Source of the DNA: Bacillota bacterium
Lineage (GTDB): Bacteria; Bacillota; Clostridia; Lachnospirales; Lachnospiraceae
NCBI GenBank assembly: GCA_023457255.1
Contig: JAEWMB010000020.1
Coordinates: 434,001-498,000 of the forward strand
Length of the DNA stretch: 64,000 bases
Direction: 5' to 3'
Part shown: positions 24,404 to 33,586 of the stretch, in pieces
Layout: every line of letters starts with the position of its first letter
Numbering within the stretch: position 1 is the first letter of the stretch
Made by a program: the position numbers and the translations under genes
The notes under the pieces: generated by a model
Databases searched by the model: none
What the model saw: the letters and a program-made list of their open reading frames with translations, nothing else
What the model was told of the DNA's origin: nothing

Positions 24404-26212
24404 TCAGGCAATTCGGAACTGACTAATAATGCGATTTAACTCCTGCACCATATCATATAGCTGTGAAATACTAGTTGATATTTCAATTAAGACCATAGAC
24501 TGTTCTTCTGCATTTGCCGAGATTTCCTCGGTGGAAGCGGTATTCTCTTCCGATGTGTCGGATACATGCTGCAATAATCGGAGTACATCGTCTTTTTTAC
24601 GGTTTATTTCTTGATTCCAATGAACAATTTCTTTGATACCTTCCATTTGCTGTAATAAACCTTCTCCTATTTTATGAATCACATGTTCTGCTTGCTGCAC
24701 CGACTCATCGATTTTTTCAACACCTGATTTATTGATTTCAATAAAGCGTACTGCTTCTTCTGATTGCTCTTGCATTTGAATGATCTTAACTTTGATGTTC
24801 TCTGTAGCAGAAGCAGTTTCACTGGCTAATTTCCGTATTTCTTCCGCTACTACAGTAAATCCTGCCCCGTGCTCTCCGGCTCTGGCCGCTTCGATGCTCG
24901 CATTTAATGCTAACATATTCGTTTGGCTTGCCACATTAGATATAATTGTCGTGATTTCACCAATATCTTGAGAGGTTTTATTTATGTTCGTTATAATCTC
25001 CTCAACCTTAGCAGAGTTTTCCAGATTCTCTGTATTCGCTTCTTTTAGATGGTGAACTGAGGCCAGTCCCTCTTCCTTATATCTTAGATTGTTTTGTGCA
25101 ACGTTCTCAATTCTAGTCCCCTCTTCTGCCGTATGTTTGATGTCCTCACCCAAGGAGGTAATATTTTGTACCGTATCAAAGGTTTCCTTAAACTGTTCCT
25201 CTGTCAAAACAGCCATCTGAGATATTGCTTTCGTTACTTCTGTTGTAGCCTCGGAGGCTATGCTTGAGGACTGGCTTAAACTCATCGCAAACTGGTCTAA
25301 TTGCACACTGGAAATTGTCATCGTCTGCACAATATGTTTAAAGTGGTCTAATAAGCGGTTTACCGAGTCTGCCAATAGTTTCGTTTCATCTCTTGAATTT
25401 AATACAATTTTTTCTTGCATCAAATTACCTTCCGACACCTGGTGTAATGTGTTAGAAATTAACTTGATAGGTTTTGTTATCCTACGGGATATTTCAACTG
25501 TCAGCCCCAGGGTAATTAATAAAATCACTGCTGCCGCTATTATATTGCCATATAAAATAGCATTGCTCCCACTATAAAAATCTCTGTCATATATCACTGC
25601 GCAGACCGTCCAGTCCCAGTATGGAAAGTACTTGGCAGCAACCGTCTTACCATCATTTACATCACTGATATCATCTGCTAAAGTGTAATTTATAAATCCA
25701 CCGCCGTCTTTTGCCATGTGAATCATTTCCTGAATGATATAATCTCCATCCTTTGACTTTAAGTCTATAATATTATCCTTGAGAAATGGATGTGTTATGA
25801 TATCTCCCTTCGAATCTACGATAAAGAAATAACCGGATTCACCCAAGTTCACAGTATGTTTTGCATTCACAGAGTTTTTTGTTGCAGATGCTATCGCGTC
25901 TGTTTCGAGTGATGCACTTGATACGGTGTCCGTTTGTTTATCCTGTGATAATTCAATAGAATGAATGGAAGCTTCTTTTGCCATTTCTTCTGTCATCCAC
26001 TCCCCCTCATCCTTGGTAAAAGAATAATTGCGGCTTATCTCCGCCAAAGTTGATTCTATTGCATTCTCCAATATGATTTTACTAGACTTCTCTATTTCAC
26101 GTCTTGATATCAGGTAATTAAAGACTGTAATTCCTAACAATGCTGCTATAATAATAAATGATACAAATAGTCCGATTTTTTTTCCAATCCCTTTTATTTT
26201 AAACCTGCTCAT
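24404..26212 (-). CDS. Methyl-accepting chemotaxis protein with Cache sensor
   Basis: Transmembrane chemoreceptor. The start MSRFKIKGIGKKIG at 26212 (602 residues) follows GGAGGATAAG; a 53-codon in-frame extension is not supported. A first membrane helix is at about 12-33. An extracellular Cache domain (about 35-215) contains GESGYFFIVDSKGDIITHP. A second helix (about 222-245) and a HAMP domain follow, then a long coiled-coil signalling region with the hairpin-tip motif EHGAGFTVVAEEIRKLA. It stands alone; cheR in this window is some 27 kb away. Ligand unknown. Confidence 0.93.
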   Translation of the reverse strand: MSRFKIKGIGKKIGLFVSFIIIAALLGITVFNYLISRREIEKSSKIILENAIESTLAEISRNYSFTKDEGEWMTEEMAKEASIHSIELSQDKQTDTVSSASLETDAIASATKNSVNAKHTVNLGESGYFFIVDSKGDIITHPFLKDNIIDLKSKDGDYIIQEMIHMAKDGGGFINYTLADDISDVNDGKTVAAKYFPYWDWTVCAVIYDRDFYSGSNAILYGNIIAAAVILLITLGLTVEISRRITKPIKLISNTLHQVSEGNLMQEKIVLNSRDETKLLADSVNRLLDHFKHIVQTMTISSVQLDQFAMSLSQSSSIASEATTEVTKAISQMAVLTEEQFKETFDTVQNITSLGEDIKHTAEEGTRIENVAQNNLRYKEEGLASVHHLKEANTENLENSAKVEEIITNINKTSQDIGEITTIISNVASQTNMLALNASIEAARAGEHGAGFTVVAEEIRKLASETASATENIKVKIIQMQEQSEEAVRFIEINKSGVEKIDESVQQAEHVIHKIGEGLLQQMEGIKEIVHWNQEINRKKDDVLRLLQHVSDTSEENTASTEEISANAEEQSMVLIEISTSISQLYDMVQELNRIISQFRIA

Positions 26213-26795
26213 TCTCTTATCCTCCGTTGTCTTCCTTCGATATGTATTGATTTCCCTATACCCGCCGGCTTTTTTACAGTAACTCGGTCTTAAATTACAG
26301 TTTCCAGCATTCTGAATATATCCTTTCTTCTCAAGCATTGATATATTATCACACTTGCTCTTATCCAACAACTGCTTCTAAAATGCTTTTCATTGTCACT
26401 ATACTTATCAATAACATTTAATCTTATTTTCTGGTAACCTTAAAAATCTATCTTTCCCTTTGTTTACCGGATTTCCTATTGACCACACAGCCTCTAACAA
26501 ATTCCCTCATTATCTCCAAAGTAAAAATATTTTATTTCTCCCTCCCCTAAATAATTTAGTAATTCCACGAAGATTCCCTTTTCCTTAGCGAAGAATAGGT
26601 ATATTCCATAGTAACATATCTCTTCTCCTCCTTTTCTCAAACGATTCCATCATTAAAAACTTTTAAACCATTTACTGCTTATTCTGTTTCTCAACTTCCC
26701 CACGCTGTATAAGAATTCATCGATGTCTTATTAAAATAGCAGAAAAAAGAGATATAAGAATTAACCATTACAGAAAACTCTTACATCTCCATACT
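26213..26795. other. Intergenic region upstream of chemoreceptor
   Basis: Contains a candidate promoter for the chemoreceptor (TTGTTG, 17 bp, TAATAT at 26343-26371) and the gapN terminator at its far end. The AT-rich middle, about 26380-26740, has no reading frame or repeat I can support. Confidence 0.5.
26743..26789 (-). terminator. Terminator of gapN
   Basis: A 14-bp stem GAGAT.TAAGA.TT with two mismatches or wobbles, followed on the minus strand by six T residues, just after the gapN stop. Confidence 0.85.
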
Positions 26796-28205
26796 CTACT
26801 TATTCCTTGATAAATTAATTACGGTTGCTTTAGGACGTGTCATCGTTTCAATAGAATATCGGATACCTTGAGTCCCTAGTCCTGAAGATTTTACTCCCAG
26901 GAACGGAAAATGATCGGGTCCGCGTTCTGTCTTATTATTTATTTGTACAGTACCAACCTCTAATTGATTTGCAATCGAGAAAGCATCGTTAATATTTTGA
27001 GTAAAGATAGCACTTTGTAATCCATAATTTGATTGATTTGCAATTTTAATTGCTTCTTCTACGGTTTTTACCCGAATAACCGGCAGTACAGGACCAAATG
27101 GTTCCTCCCAAGCAATTCTCATCTCTGTTGTAACATTATCAAATAATGTCGCTGTAATGAGATTTCCGTTTCTCTTACCGCCGGTCACTAAGGAGGCTCC
27201 CTTATTCAAAGCATCCTCAATCAATTCCCAAACAAAATCAGCTGCTTTCTCACTGATCAGCGGTACAATAGTAACATCTTTTTCAGAGGGATCTCCAGAC
27301 TTTAATTGCTCAATCAGTATTTTCATTTTCTCAACTAAAGTATCTGCTATCGCTTCCTCTGCTAGAATTCGTTTTACCGCAGTGCATCTTTGACCGGAAT
27401 AGGAATAGCCACCAGCCACAATATTTTTTGCTGCAAGGTCTAAATCCGCATCTTTTAAAACGATTGCAGCATCCTTACCACCAAGTTCCATCATTACCGG
27501 AACCATCGATGTAATCTCAGAAATATGTTTGCCTACCTCCGTACTTCCGGTGAAGTTAATGAAATCAATCCCTTTGTGAGTTACTACATAATCTCCGATT
27601 TCAGAACCTTTACCTGTAATTACCGTCAGCACGCCATCCGGAATTCCGGCCTTATAAAAAAGTTCTGCCAAATAAACACCACTTAAGGCTCCTTGTGTAG
27701 CAGGCTTAAATACCACCGTATTTCCTGCAACTAATGCGGGTGCTATTTTGGAAGCTGCCAGATTGACAGGATAATTAAATGGAGAAATTGCAAGCACTAC
27801 TCCCAATGGAACTCTGGTAACCATGGACAATTTATCCTGACCAAAACCAGGAAAACGATCGCTTTGAATTGCCTCTCCTTGCATACTTTTTGCTATATCT
27901 GTAGTAAAACGTATGAAATCAGCGGTTCTCGTAACTTCAGAACGAGCTGACTTTTCATCCTTTGCAATTTCTTTCATCAGTAAATTGGAAAGTTCATCGA
28001 TATGGGTGAGCAATAAGTCAGCAACTTTGTTAATTCTGTCTGCTTTCTCATAAAGGGGAATTTCTTTCCACTCAGCAAAGGCCTTTCCGGATTGTTCTAA
28101 CTTTTCGTCCACCTGTTGTTTTGTCATTGCAGGAACTGTTCCTAACAATTCATTGTCGATGGGCGATCGAATCTCTATTTGATGATCCGTATAATTCTCA
28201 TTCAT
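26796..28205 (-). CDS. gapN: NADP-dependent glyceraldehyde-3-phosphate dehydrogenase (GapN)
   Basis: Non-phosphorylating aldehyde dehydrogenase that oxidises glyceraldehyde 3-phosphate directly to 3-phosphoglycerate, giving NADPH and bypassing ATP formation. The start MNENYTDHQIEI at 28205 follows AAAGGAG (469 residues). The catalytic cysteine is in YSYSGQRCTAVKR, the general-base glutamate in MELGGKDAAIV, and the cofactor stretch is FTGSTEVGKHI. The C-terminal NNKTERGPDHFPFLGVK is typical of GapN within the aldehyde dehydrogenases. It has its own promoter and terminator. A related succinate-semialdehyde or lactaldehyde dehydrogenase is less likely. Confidence 0.88.
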   Translation of the reverse strand: MNENYTDHQIEIRSPIDNELLGTVPAMTKQQVDEKLEQSGKAFAEWKEIPLYEKADRINKVADLLLTHIDELSNLLMKEIAKDEKSARSEVTRTADFIRFTTDIAKSMQGEAIQSDRFPGFGQDKLSMVTRVPLGVVLAISPFNYPVNLAASKIAPALVAGNTVVFKPATQGALSGVYLAELFYKAGIPDGVLTVITGKGSEIGDYVVTHKGIDFINFTGSTEVGKHISEITSMVPVMMELGGKDAAIVLKDADLDLAAKNIVAGGYSYSGQRCTAVKRILAEEAIADTLVEKMKILIEQLKSGDPSEKDVTIVPLISEKAADFVWELIEDALNKGASLVTGGKRNGNLITATLFDNVTTEMRIAWEEPFGPVLPVIRVKTVEEAIKIANQSNYGLQSAIFTQNINDAFSIANQLEVGTVQINNKTERGPDHFPFLGVKSSGLGTQGIRYSIETMTRPKATVINLSRNK

Positions 28206-28879
28206 TGTATCACTCCTTTCAAAAGTGTTATATATCATTCTTACGCTATTTTTATATTTTGATTCATAACTCTTGTTATTGTATCTGTTTATAATAAGAA
28301 ATCATGACTCTTCTTAAGCAAAAAATTCTTATTAAATATAAGATAAATTAGATTCATTCCTGTTTTTATAGAATAAACCTACCAATCAATGGTACTAATA
28401 TCAATATACTTCCATTAGATGCATATGTCAATTTAATTTATCCTTTCCTTTTCTCTTTTTTTCGAATACCTAAAAAATATGATCTTTCTTAACTTTTATC
28501 ACTTCGTAATCAGGCAATTTTTACGTAAATTCCTCCTGCTATCCAAACAATTACTCTTATAAACTCTAAACCCTCTAAATGATAATAATAGTTTCTATTC
28601 TTCTTTCCTTGTAAAAACTGTAAAATTATTAATATCAATCATACAATAATGATTCATCCTCTATTTCAGAGGGATAGCTATAATTATAAGAAGAAGCCAC
28701 CCCAGTTAGCATATCTTTATTAACTGAGATGACTCTGTTTATCCATTCCTCTGATTTTGTCATAAAACCAAGGATACCTTTTCCTTTTTGTATGCAATCA
28801 CATTTCATTTCAATCGTTTGCAATTGTATGCAATGAATCTCCATCTATTGCTAACATAAGATATCTTTATCTAAAACAT
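28206..28879. other. Intergenic region upstream of gapN
   Basis: Very AT-rich. It holds a near-consensus promoter for gapN on the minus strand (TTGACA, 17 bp, TATATT at 28403-28431), implying a leader of about 190 nt. A 69-codon frame at 28635-28844 lacks a ribosome-binding site and is not called. No repeats or RNA genes recognised. Confidence 0.5.
28403..28431 (-). promoter_or_regulatory. Candidate promoter of gapN
   Basis: TTGACA and TATATT with 17 bp spacing, about 190 bp upstream of the gapN start. Confidence 0.6.
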
Positions 28880-29599
28880 CTATCGATTCTGCGTAAATAA
28901 ATATGTTCCAATCCCTACCGCTATCGTAAGATTCAAAGAATCCACTTCTTCTGATTGTGGTATGATAATGCTAGTTCCAACTGATAGGTAAGAATCATCC
29001 AGCCCAGTAGCTTCATTTCCAAATACTAGGGAGAAAAGCTTCGGTTTCGGACAAGAATTTATCGCCAGTGTTTTTTTACCATTTAACATAAACGTAAAGA
29101 TTTCATGATTCGGATTTTGCTTCTGATACGCACGAAAGCTTTCAAAATACTGATGGCGTAATCGAAATAACGCTCCCATGGAAGAACGTACTACTTTAGG
29201 ATTAAAAACATCTGCTCCAGGTTCAATAAATGCAACATCATGAATTCCAAAACCAACCGCTGTTCGCAGTATGGTACCTAGATTTCCCATATTGCCGGGA
29301 TTGACTAAAACAATTTGAGATTTCGCAGCATCGATTATAGAGTTATATTTTTCAAACACTCCTACTACAAAAACATTCTCTTTGTCACTGACTTTTGCTA
29401 TTGTTTTATCTCCCTGTAATACAGGGATACGATTTTCTTTGCATATTGACTCCAAATACTCTCTATCTGTAAATGTGCTATGAATATATACTCCCTTCAC
29501 ACAATCTGGTCTGCCCTTAATCATTTCTATGGTCGGAAAAGCCCCTAACGTATAGGAATAATCAAAACTTTTCTTATATGGTTTTATTGGTTCCATCAT
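28880..29599 (-). CDS. SpoU/TrmH-family RNA 2'-O-methyltransferase
   Basis: SPOUT methyltransferase probably acting on rRNA or tRNA ribose. The 239-residue protein carries the three family motifs: NPGNMGNLGTILRTA near residue 99, FGNEATGLDD, and IPQSEEVDSLNLTIAVGI at the knot. The N-terminal substrate-recognition domain is short and degenerate. Start is one of two adjacent ATGs (29599 or 29596) after AAAGG. It stands beside a metallophosphoesterase on the same strand. The exact RNA target cannot be inferred. Confidence 0.88.
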   Translation of the reverse strand: MMEPIKPYKKSFDYSYTLGAFPTIEMIKGRPDCVKGVYIHSTFTDREYLESICKENRIPVLQGDKTIAKVSDKENVFVVGVFEKYNSIIDAAKSQIVLVNPGNMGNLGTILRTAVGFGIHDVAFIEPGADVFNPKVVRSSMGALFRLRHQYFESFRAYQKQNPNHEIFTFMLNGKKTLAINSCPKPKLFSLVFGNEATGLDDSYLSVGTSIIIPQSEEVDSLNLTIAVGIGTYLFTQNR

Positions 29600-29681
29600 T
29601 TTTCCTTTCTTCTTAACTAATTCTTCCTCTTATTATAGCTAAGAATATTTAACTTGTACACTCCTTCTGTGTAGTTTTCGG

Positions 29682-30572
29682 TTATTGACGGAACTCACTG
29701 ATTGGTTTTGGTCCACGTATTACACGACGGACAGAGCGAAAAATTCCTTCTTCATCGGCTTCCATTCTCCATTGCACCACCATGATTTTATTATTCACGA
29801 TTTCAATCCCGGTAATCCCCTTTGTATGAATACAGCAACCACTGTTAAAATACGGAACTTCTCCCGGTTTGGGAAATTTTAAACGATGAGTGTGGCCACA
29901 AACTAAAATCACCCTGTGTTTTTGAATCCAATCTGTATAATTCTTCTCGACTTTATGTCTTTTATATATATTTTTTGCCGGACTGGAGGGATTTTTAAAA
30001 CCAACAATATGCATAAATCTCCAAAAATATCGTAGGAAAAACATATTGATATACCAAAGCTGATCATTCATTAAATCCCCTTGATGTCCATGAACAATTA
30101 AAATCTTTTGCTTTGTACGCTTTTCAATTAAAACAAGAGCCTCTATAGGCTTTAAGTTTGGAAATAGTTTTCGTCTGCTCCCCAGATACTCATCATAAAA
30201 GTAAAAATAAGACTTCGCAACATAGTAAGGATTTCTTAAATAAATGTTATGATTTCCATATAGTATTATCATTCTATCTTCCTGATAGAATTTCTTTAAC
30301 TCTGTAAATACATCCGTATGAGCAGCCCGTATGGTCTGAAACTTAGGATGTTCCCACAGCTCGTCACCGTCTCCAGCCTCGATATACGTATAACCTTCTT
30401 TATAATAATGCTTTAATGCAGCAACCATAATGCTTTGATTTCTTGCAAATTCATCGGAGATTGAATCATCTCCGCGATGGGTGTCACTAAAAATGATAAA
30501 CTTTGAATTTTTATCAAAACACTTTATATTCGCATGCCGATATGCTTTCGTCAACTGCTTATCCGTTTGCAT
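29682..30572 (-). CDS. Calcineurin-like metallophosphoesterase
   Basis: Metal-dependent phosphoesterase of the calcineurin superfamily (296 residues). All five metal-binding motifs are seen in order: FSDTHRGD near residue 29, EAGDGDELWE, LYGNHNIYLRN, VHGHQGD, and CGHTHRLKFP. The C-terminal region has FNSGCC. The pattern is reminiscent of LpxH-like and Ser/Thr phosphatase-like proteins, but a Gram-positive host has no lipid A, so the substrate is unknown. Start ATG follows AAAAGGAG. Confidence 0.85.
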   Translation of the reverse strand: MQTDKQLTKAYRHANIKCFDKNSKFIIFSDTHRGDDSISDEFARNQSIMVAALKHYYKEGYTYIEAGDGDELWEHPKFQTIRAAHTDVFTELKKFYQEDRMIILYGNHNIYLRNPYYVAKSYFYFYDEYLGSRRKLFPNLKPIEALVLIEKRTKQKILIVHGHQGDLMNDQLWYINMFFLRYFWRFMHIVGFKNPSSPAKNIYKRHKVEKNYTDWIQKHRVILVCGHTHRLKFPKPGEVPYFNSGCCIHTKGITGIEIVNNKIMVVQWRMEADEEGIFRSVRRVIRGPKPISEFRQ

Positions 30573-30736
30573 CTTCTCACTCCTTTTATACTACTCACAA
30601 TTGAAAGTTAATCAAAACGCAAACGTGGGTTTATGATTATCGTGAGATGTTTTAGCTTATCAACTTTCTTATTTAAGAATTAGTATTACTTATTGTTTGT
30701 TTAGTATCCCCAAAAAGGAAAATATAAAACAAATGG

Positions 30737-30791
30737 AAAGTTTACTTGACATTAGTATTTCAATATGATAATTTTATTGTAAAGTGTACTT
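30737..30791 (+). promoter_or_regulatory. Promoter with paired operator-like motifs before HTH gene
   Basis: TTGACA (30746-30751) and TAATTT (30769-30774) are 17 bp apart. The near-palindrome AAAGTTTACTT (30737-30747) overlaps the -35 and AAAGTGTACTT (30781-30791) lies just after the -10. The outer flanks ATGGAAAGT and ACTTTCCAT are inverted. This fits an autorepressing HTH protein bound at both sites. Confidence 0.6.
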
Positions 30792-30811
30792 TCCATTTTA
30801 GAAAGGAGTAG

Positions 30812-31015
30812 ATGTTGAAGAATCGGTTAGAAGAAATCAGAAAACAACACGGGATAAAACAAGAAGAATTAGCCAATCTTCTTGAAGTTTCAAGACAAAC
30901 CATTGGTTCGTTAGAAAATGGCCGCTACAATCCTTCCATATTATTGGCTTTTAAAATTGCACGGTATTTTAATATGAGGATTGAAGATATCTTTATCTAC
31001 GAAGAAGTAGACTAA
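30812..31015 (+). CDS. Small XRE-family HTH transcriptional regulator
   Basis: A 67-residue protein that is nearly all helix-turn-helix. KQEELANLLEVSRQTIGSLENGRYNPSILLAFKIA is the Cro/C1-type motif, split here as KQEELANLLEV and SRQTIGSLENG. Such short regulators (YozG, YvaO-like) usually control a neighbouring membrane-protein gene. Start ATG follows GAAAGGAG. Its promoter carries two AAAGTKTACTT sites, suggesting autoregulation. It is followed by a membrane protein gene on the same strand. Confidence 0.88.
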   Translation: MLKNRLEEIRKQHGIKQEELANLLEVSRQTIGSLENGRYNPSILLAFKIARYFNMRIEDIFIYEEVD

Positions 31016-31107
31016 AAAATGATTGGTAAATCTAAAAAGTTCCTTCCGTAAGAAGTTCCAGCAGAAATTCAGATGCGTAAAAGGAATACGCAGAAATGGA
31101 GGCAGAA

Positions 31108-31545
31108 ATGAAATTAAGAAATATCACAAAAAATTGGCTTTATCTTGTATTTGGTATGCTGTTATTTATTATCAGTGGATTTCTATTAATAAAATACCCG
31201 GATGAAAAAGGTATTCTTAAAACCTTGCCATTTATCTTACTTGGCATTGGAAGCGGAATTCTAGGTGCCAATGTTGGTGCTGTGATTCAACATCGTATCT
31301 TTAAGAAAAATCCAAAGGCTTATAAACAGTTTGAAATTGAAAAAAATGATGAACGTAATGTCCAGTTAAATCAATATTCCAAAGCAAAAGCTTACGATGC
31401 AGCTATTTATCTATATAGCGCTCTCATGCTGTATTTTGCATTATTTGGAGCAGAACTTATCTATTTATTACCACTTGTAGGATGTTATCTAATTAGTATG
31501 GTAATACGAATGTATCACCTCTATCAATATCAAAAGAATATATAG
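31108..31545 (+). CDS. Membrane protein paired with HTH regulator (DUF2178-like)
   Basis: A 145-residue integral membrane protein with about four predicted helices (roughly residues 10-30, 40-65, 95-115 and 118-140). A cytosolic loop contains FEIEKNDERNVQLNQYSKAKAYD; the DERN motif is typical of DUF2178-like proteins that pair with small XRE regulators. The start MKLRNITKNW at 31108 follows GGAGG; a start four codons earlier is less well placed. It is probably co-transcribed with the regulator 92 bp upstream. Function unknown. Confidence 0.75.
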   Translation: MKLRNITKNWLYLVFGMLLFIISGFLLIKYPDEKGILKTLPFILLGIGSGILGANVGAVIQHRIFKKNPKAYKQFEIEKNDERNVQLNQYSKAKAYDAAIYLYSALMLYFALFGAELIYLLPLVGCYLISMVIRMYHLYQYQKNI

Positions 31546-31635
31546 TAACAGATAGATCCAAGCTTGTCAAATTTTCCTTGAAATAAAGTAATTTCTGCAG
31601 TTGCACTTAAGTAATAAGGGAACTTATCAGGAAAC

Positions 31636-31677
31636 AAAAAGAAGAAACATCCCTTAAATTTCTGAGATGTTTCTTCT
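31636..31677 (-). terminator. Terminator of ABC exporter operon
   Basis: A perfect 12-bp stem AGAAGAAACATC/GATGTTTCTTCT with a 14-base loop, followed by TTTTTGTTT on the minus strand. The rest of 31546-31798 shows nothing recognisable. Confidence 0.85.
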
Positions 31678-31798
31678 CCACTAGTAAAACACACCTGCCT
31701 TAAAATGTGTGTGCCAGGTTCTAAGAAAAACTCTAAACTAAGACCTTTTCCATAATTCCAAGGTATGCAGAAAGATAAAACAATGCTGTTACTTAAAT

Positions 31799-33586
31799 CT
31801 AAGATACTGCAAACTGGCTTTCATATAATTCCTTATAAAAACCTTTCTTTGCTAAAAGCTCTTCATGACTTCCTTGCTCGATAATATTACCATTTTTCAT
31901 TACAAGAATAACGTCTGCATTTTGTATCGTTGATAATCGGTGAGCAACAATAAATGTAGTCCGTCCTTGCATCAGCTTCTGAAAAGCACTTTGTATCTTA
32001 ACTTCCGTTCTAGTATCGATCGAGGAAGTAGCTTCATCAAGGATTAAGATAGGCGGCAGACTAAGCATAACCCTGGATATACATAGAAGTTGCTTTTGTC
32101 CTCCGGAAAGCATTCCTCCATCTTCTCCAATTATAGTATCATATCCTTTCGGTAATCTCTTAATGAAGGAATGAGCATGCGCTTCCTTTGCCGCATTTAT
32201 AACTTCTTCTCTTGTTGCCTCCTCTTTCCCCAGCTTTATATTCTCGAGAATTGTTCCGGCTTTTAACCATGTATCCTGTAACACCATACCATAGCTTGTT
32301 CGCAGGCTATTTCTCGTTATATTTTTAATATCCTCTCCTTCAGCCAGAATTGCACCTTGGTCAACCTCATAAAAGCGCATTAATAAGTTAATCATAGTTG
32401 TTTTACCACACCCAGTTGGTCCAACGATAGCAACCTTCTGCCCCGGATGAATTCTTAAGTTTAAATGTTCAATCAACTTTCTCGATTTATCATAGGAGAA
32501 AGCAACCTCATTACAAACAATGTTACCTTTCACATCTGTTAATACTACCGCATCTTTACTGTCCGGCATCTCTACCGGCTCTTCTAATAGCTCAAAGATA
32601 CGTGCAGCACAGGCAATTGCATTCTGCAGCTCCGTAATCACCCCTGAAATTTCATTAAATGGCTTGGTATATTGATTGGAGTAGCTTAGAAAACTGGATA
32701 AGGCTCCAACTGTCATAGTTCCATTCATTGCGGCAAATGCACCGGTAAGCCCTACCCCTGCATAAACCAAGGCATTGATAAACCTTGTCGCCGGATTTGT
32801 GATAGAGGAATAAAAAATTGCACGTAAAGAATACTTTTCCAAACGCTCATTTACTTCACCAAAACGTCTTATTACCTCTTCTTCCTGGTTATAGGCTTTC
32901 ACAACTTTTTCATTTCCTAACATTTCGTCAATGAAAGCGGTTTGTTCACCACGTGTTTTTGACTGTGCCTGAAACATAGCATATGTTCTCTTAGCAATAA
33001 AATTCGCTACAAAGAGTGAAATTGGTGTAAGAAAAACAACTACTATTGTTATGCTAATATTTAAACGAAGCATAAATATTAATGTTCCAACAATTGTCAT
33101 GATTCCGGTAAACACCTGAGTAAATCCCATTAACAAACCGTCTGCAAACTGCTCGACGTCTGCAATCATTCGGCTGACAATCTCTCCTGATGGATGAGAA
33201 TCCAAATAGTTAAGCGGTAATGATTCAATTTTCTCAAAAGCATCTTTTCGAATATCTCTGACAACTTCATACGTTACTTTGTTATTTAAAATACCCATAA
33301 GCCACTGTGCTATAGCGGTGGTTCCTACCATTAAAACTATGTTTAGTAAGATGCCACGAATCATCGGAAAGTTCACGCTGCCATACACGATCTCATCAAT
33401 TGCTTTCCCTATTTCTATCGGTACATACAGTGTGAGTGCAACCGTAATGAATGCCAACACTAAGGAAACGAAAAGATAAAAGGAATAATGCTTTAAATAC
33501 CGCAAAACTTTCGTGACGGTTTGTTTTTGTGTGGATTTTTTATTTCCCATAGGATGGATGATTTTTTTATTACTTTTCGCTTCCAT
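31799..33586 (-). CDS. ABC exporter half-transporter, catalytically intact subunit
   Basis: Fused membrane and ATPase half-transporter (595 residues) of the multidrug or lipid exporter type. Six membrane helices lie in about residues 35-320. In the ATPase, Walker A is GPTGCGKTT, signature LSGGQKQLL, Walker B ILILDEATSS with the catalytic Glu, and H-loop VAHRLST. Its ATG overlaps the stop of the upstream half-transporter (TAATG), so they form a coupled heterodimer. Substrate unknown; it may be drug or lipid. Confidence 0.92.
   Translation of the reverse strand: MEAKSNKKIIHPMGNKKSTQKQTVTKVLRYLKHYSFYLFVSLVLAFITVALTLYVPIEIGKAIDEIVYGSVNFPMIRGILLNIVLMVGTTAIAQWLMGILNNKVTYEVVRDIRKDAFEKIESLPLNYLDSHPSGEIVSRMIADVEQFADGLLMGFTQVFTGIMTIVGTLIFMLRLNISITIVVVFLTPISLFVANFIAKRTYAMFQAQSKTRGEQTAFIDEMLGNEKVVKAYNQEEEVIRRFGEVNERLEKYSLRAIFYSSITNPATRFINALVYAGVGLTGAFAAMNGTMTVGALSSFLSYSNQYTKPFNEISGVITELQNAIACAARIFELLEEPVEMPDSKDAVVLTDVKGNIVCNEVAFSYDKSRKLIEHLNLRIHPGQKVAIVGPTGCGKTTMINLLMRFYEVDQGAILAEGEDIKNITRNSLRTSYGMVLQDTWLKAGTILENIKLGKEEATREEVINAAKEAHAHSFIKRLPKGYDTIIGEDGGMLSGGQKQLLCISRVMLSLPPILILDEATSSIDTRTEVKIQSAFQKLMQGRTTFIVAHRLSTIQNADVILVMKNGNIIEQGSHEELLAKKGFYKELYESQFAVS

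Noticed and set aside
28635..28844. A 69-codon minus-strand frame between gapN and the methyltransferase gene
   Set aside because: No ribosome-binding site, no recognised motif, AT-rich surroundings; probably chance.
31023..31205. Plus-strand 60-codon frame between the HTH and membrane-protein genes
   Set aside because: It overlaps the start of the better supported membrane-protein frame and has no Shine-Dalgarno.
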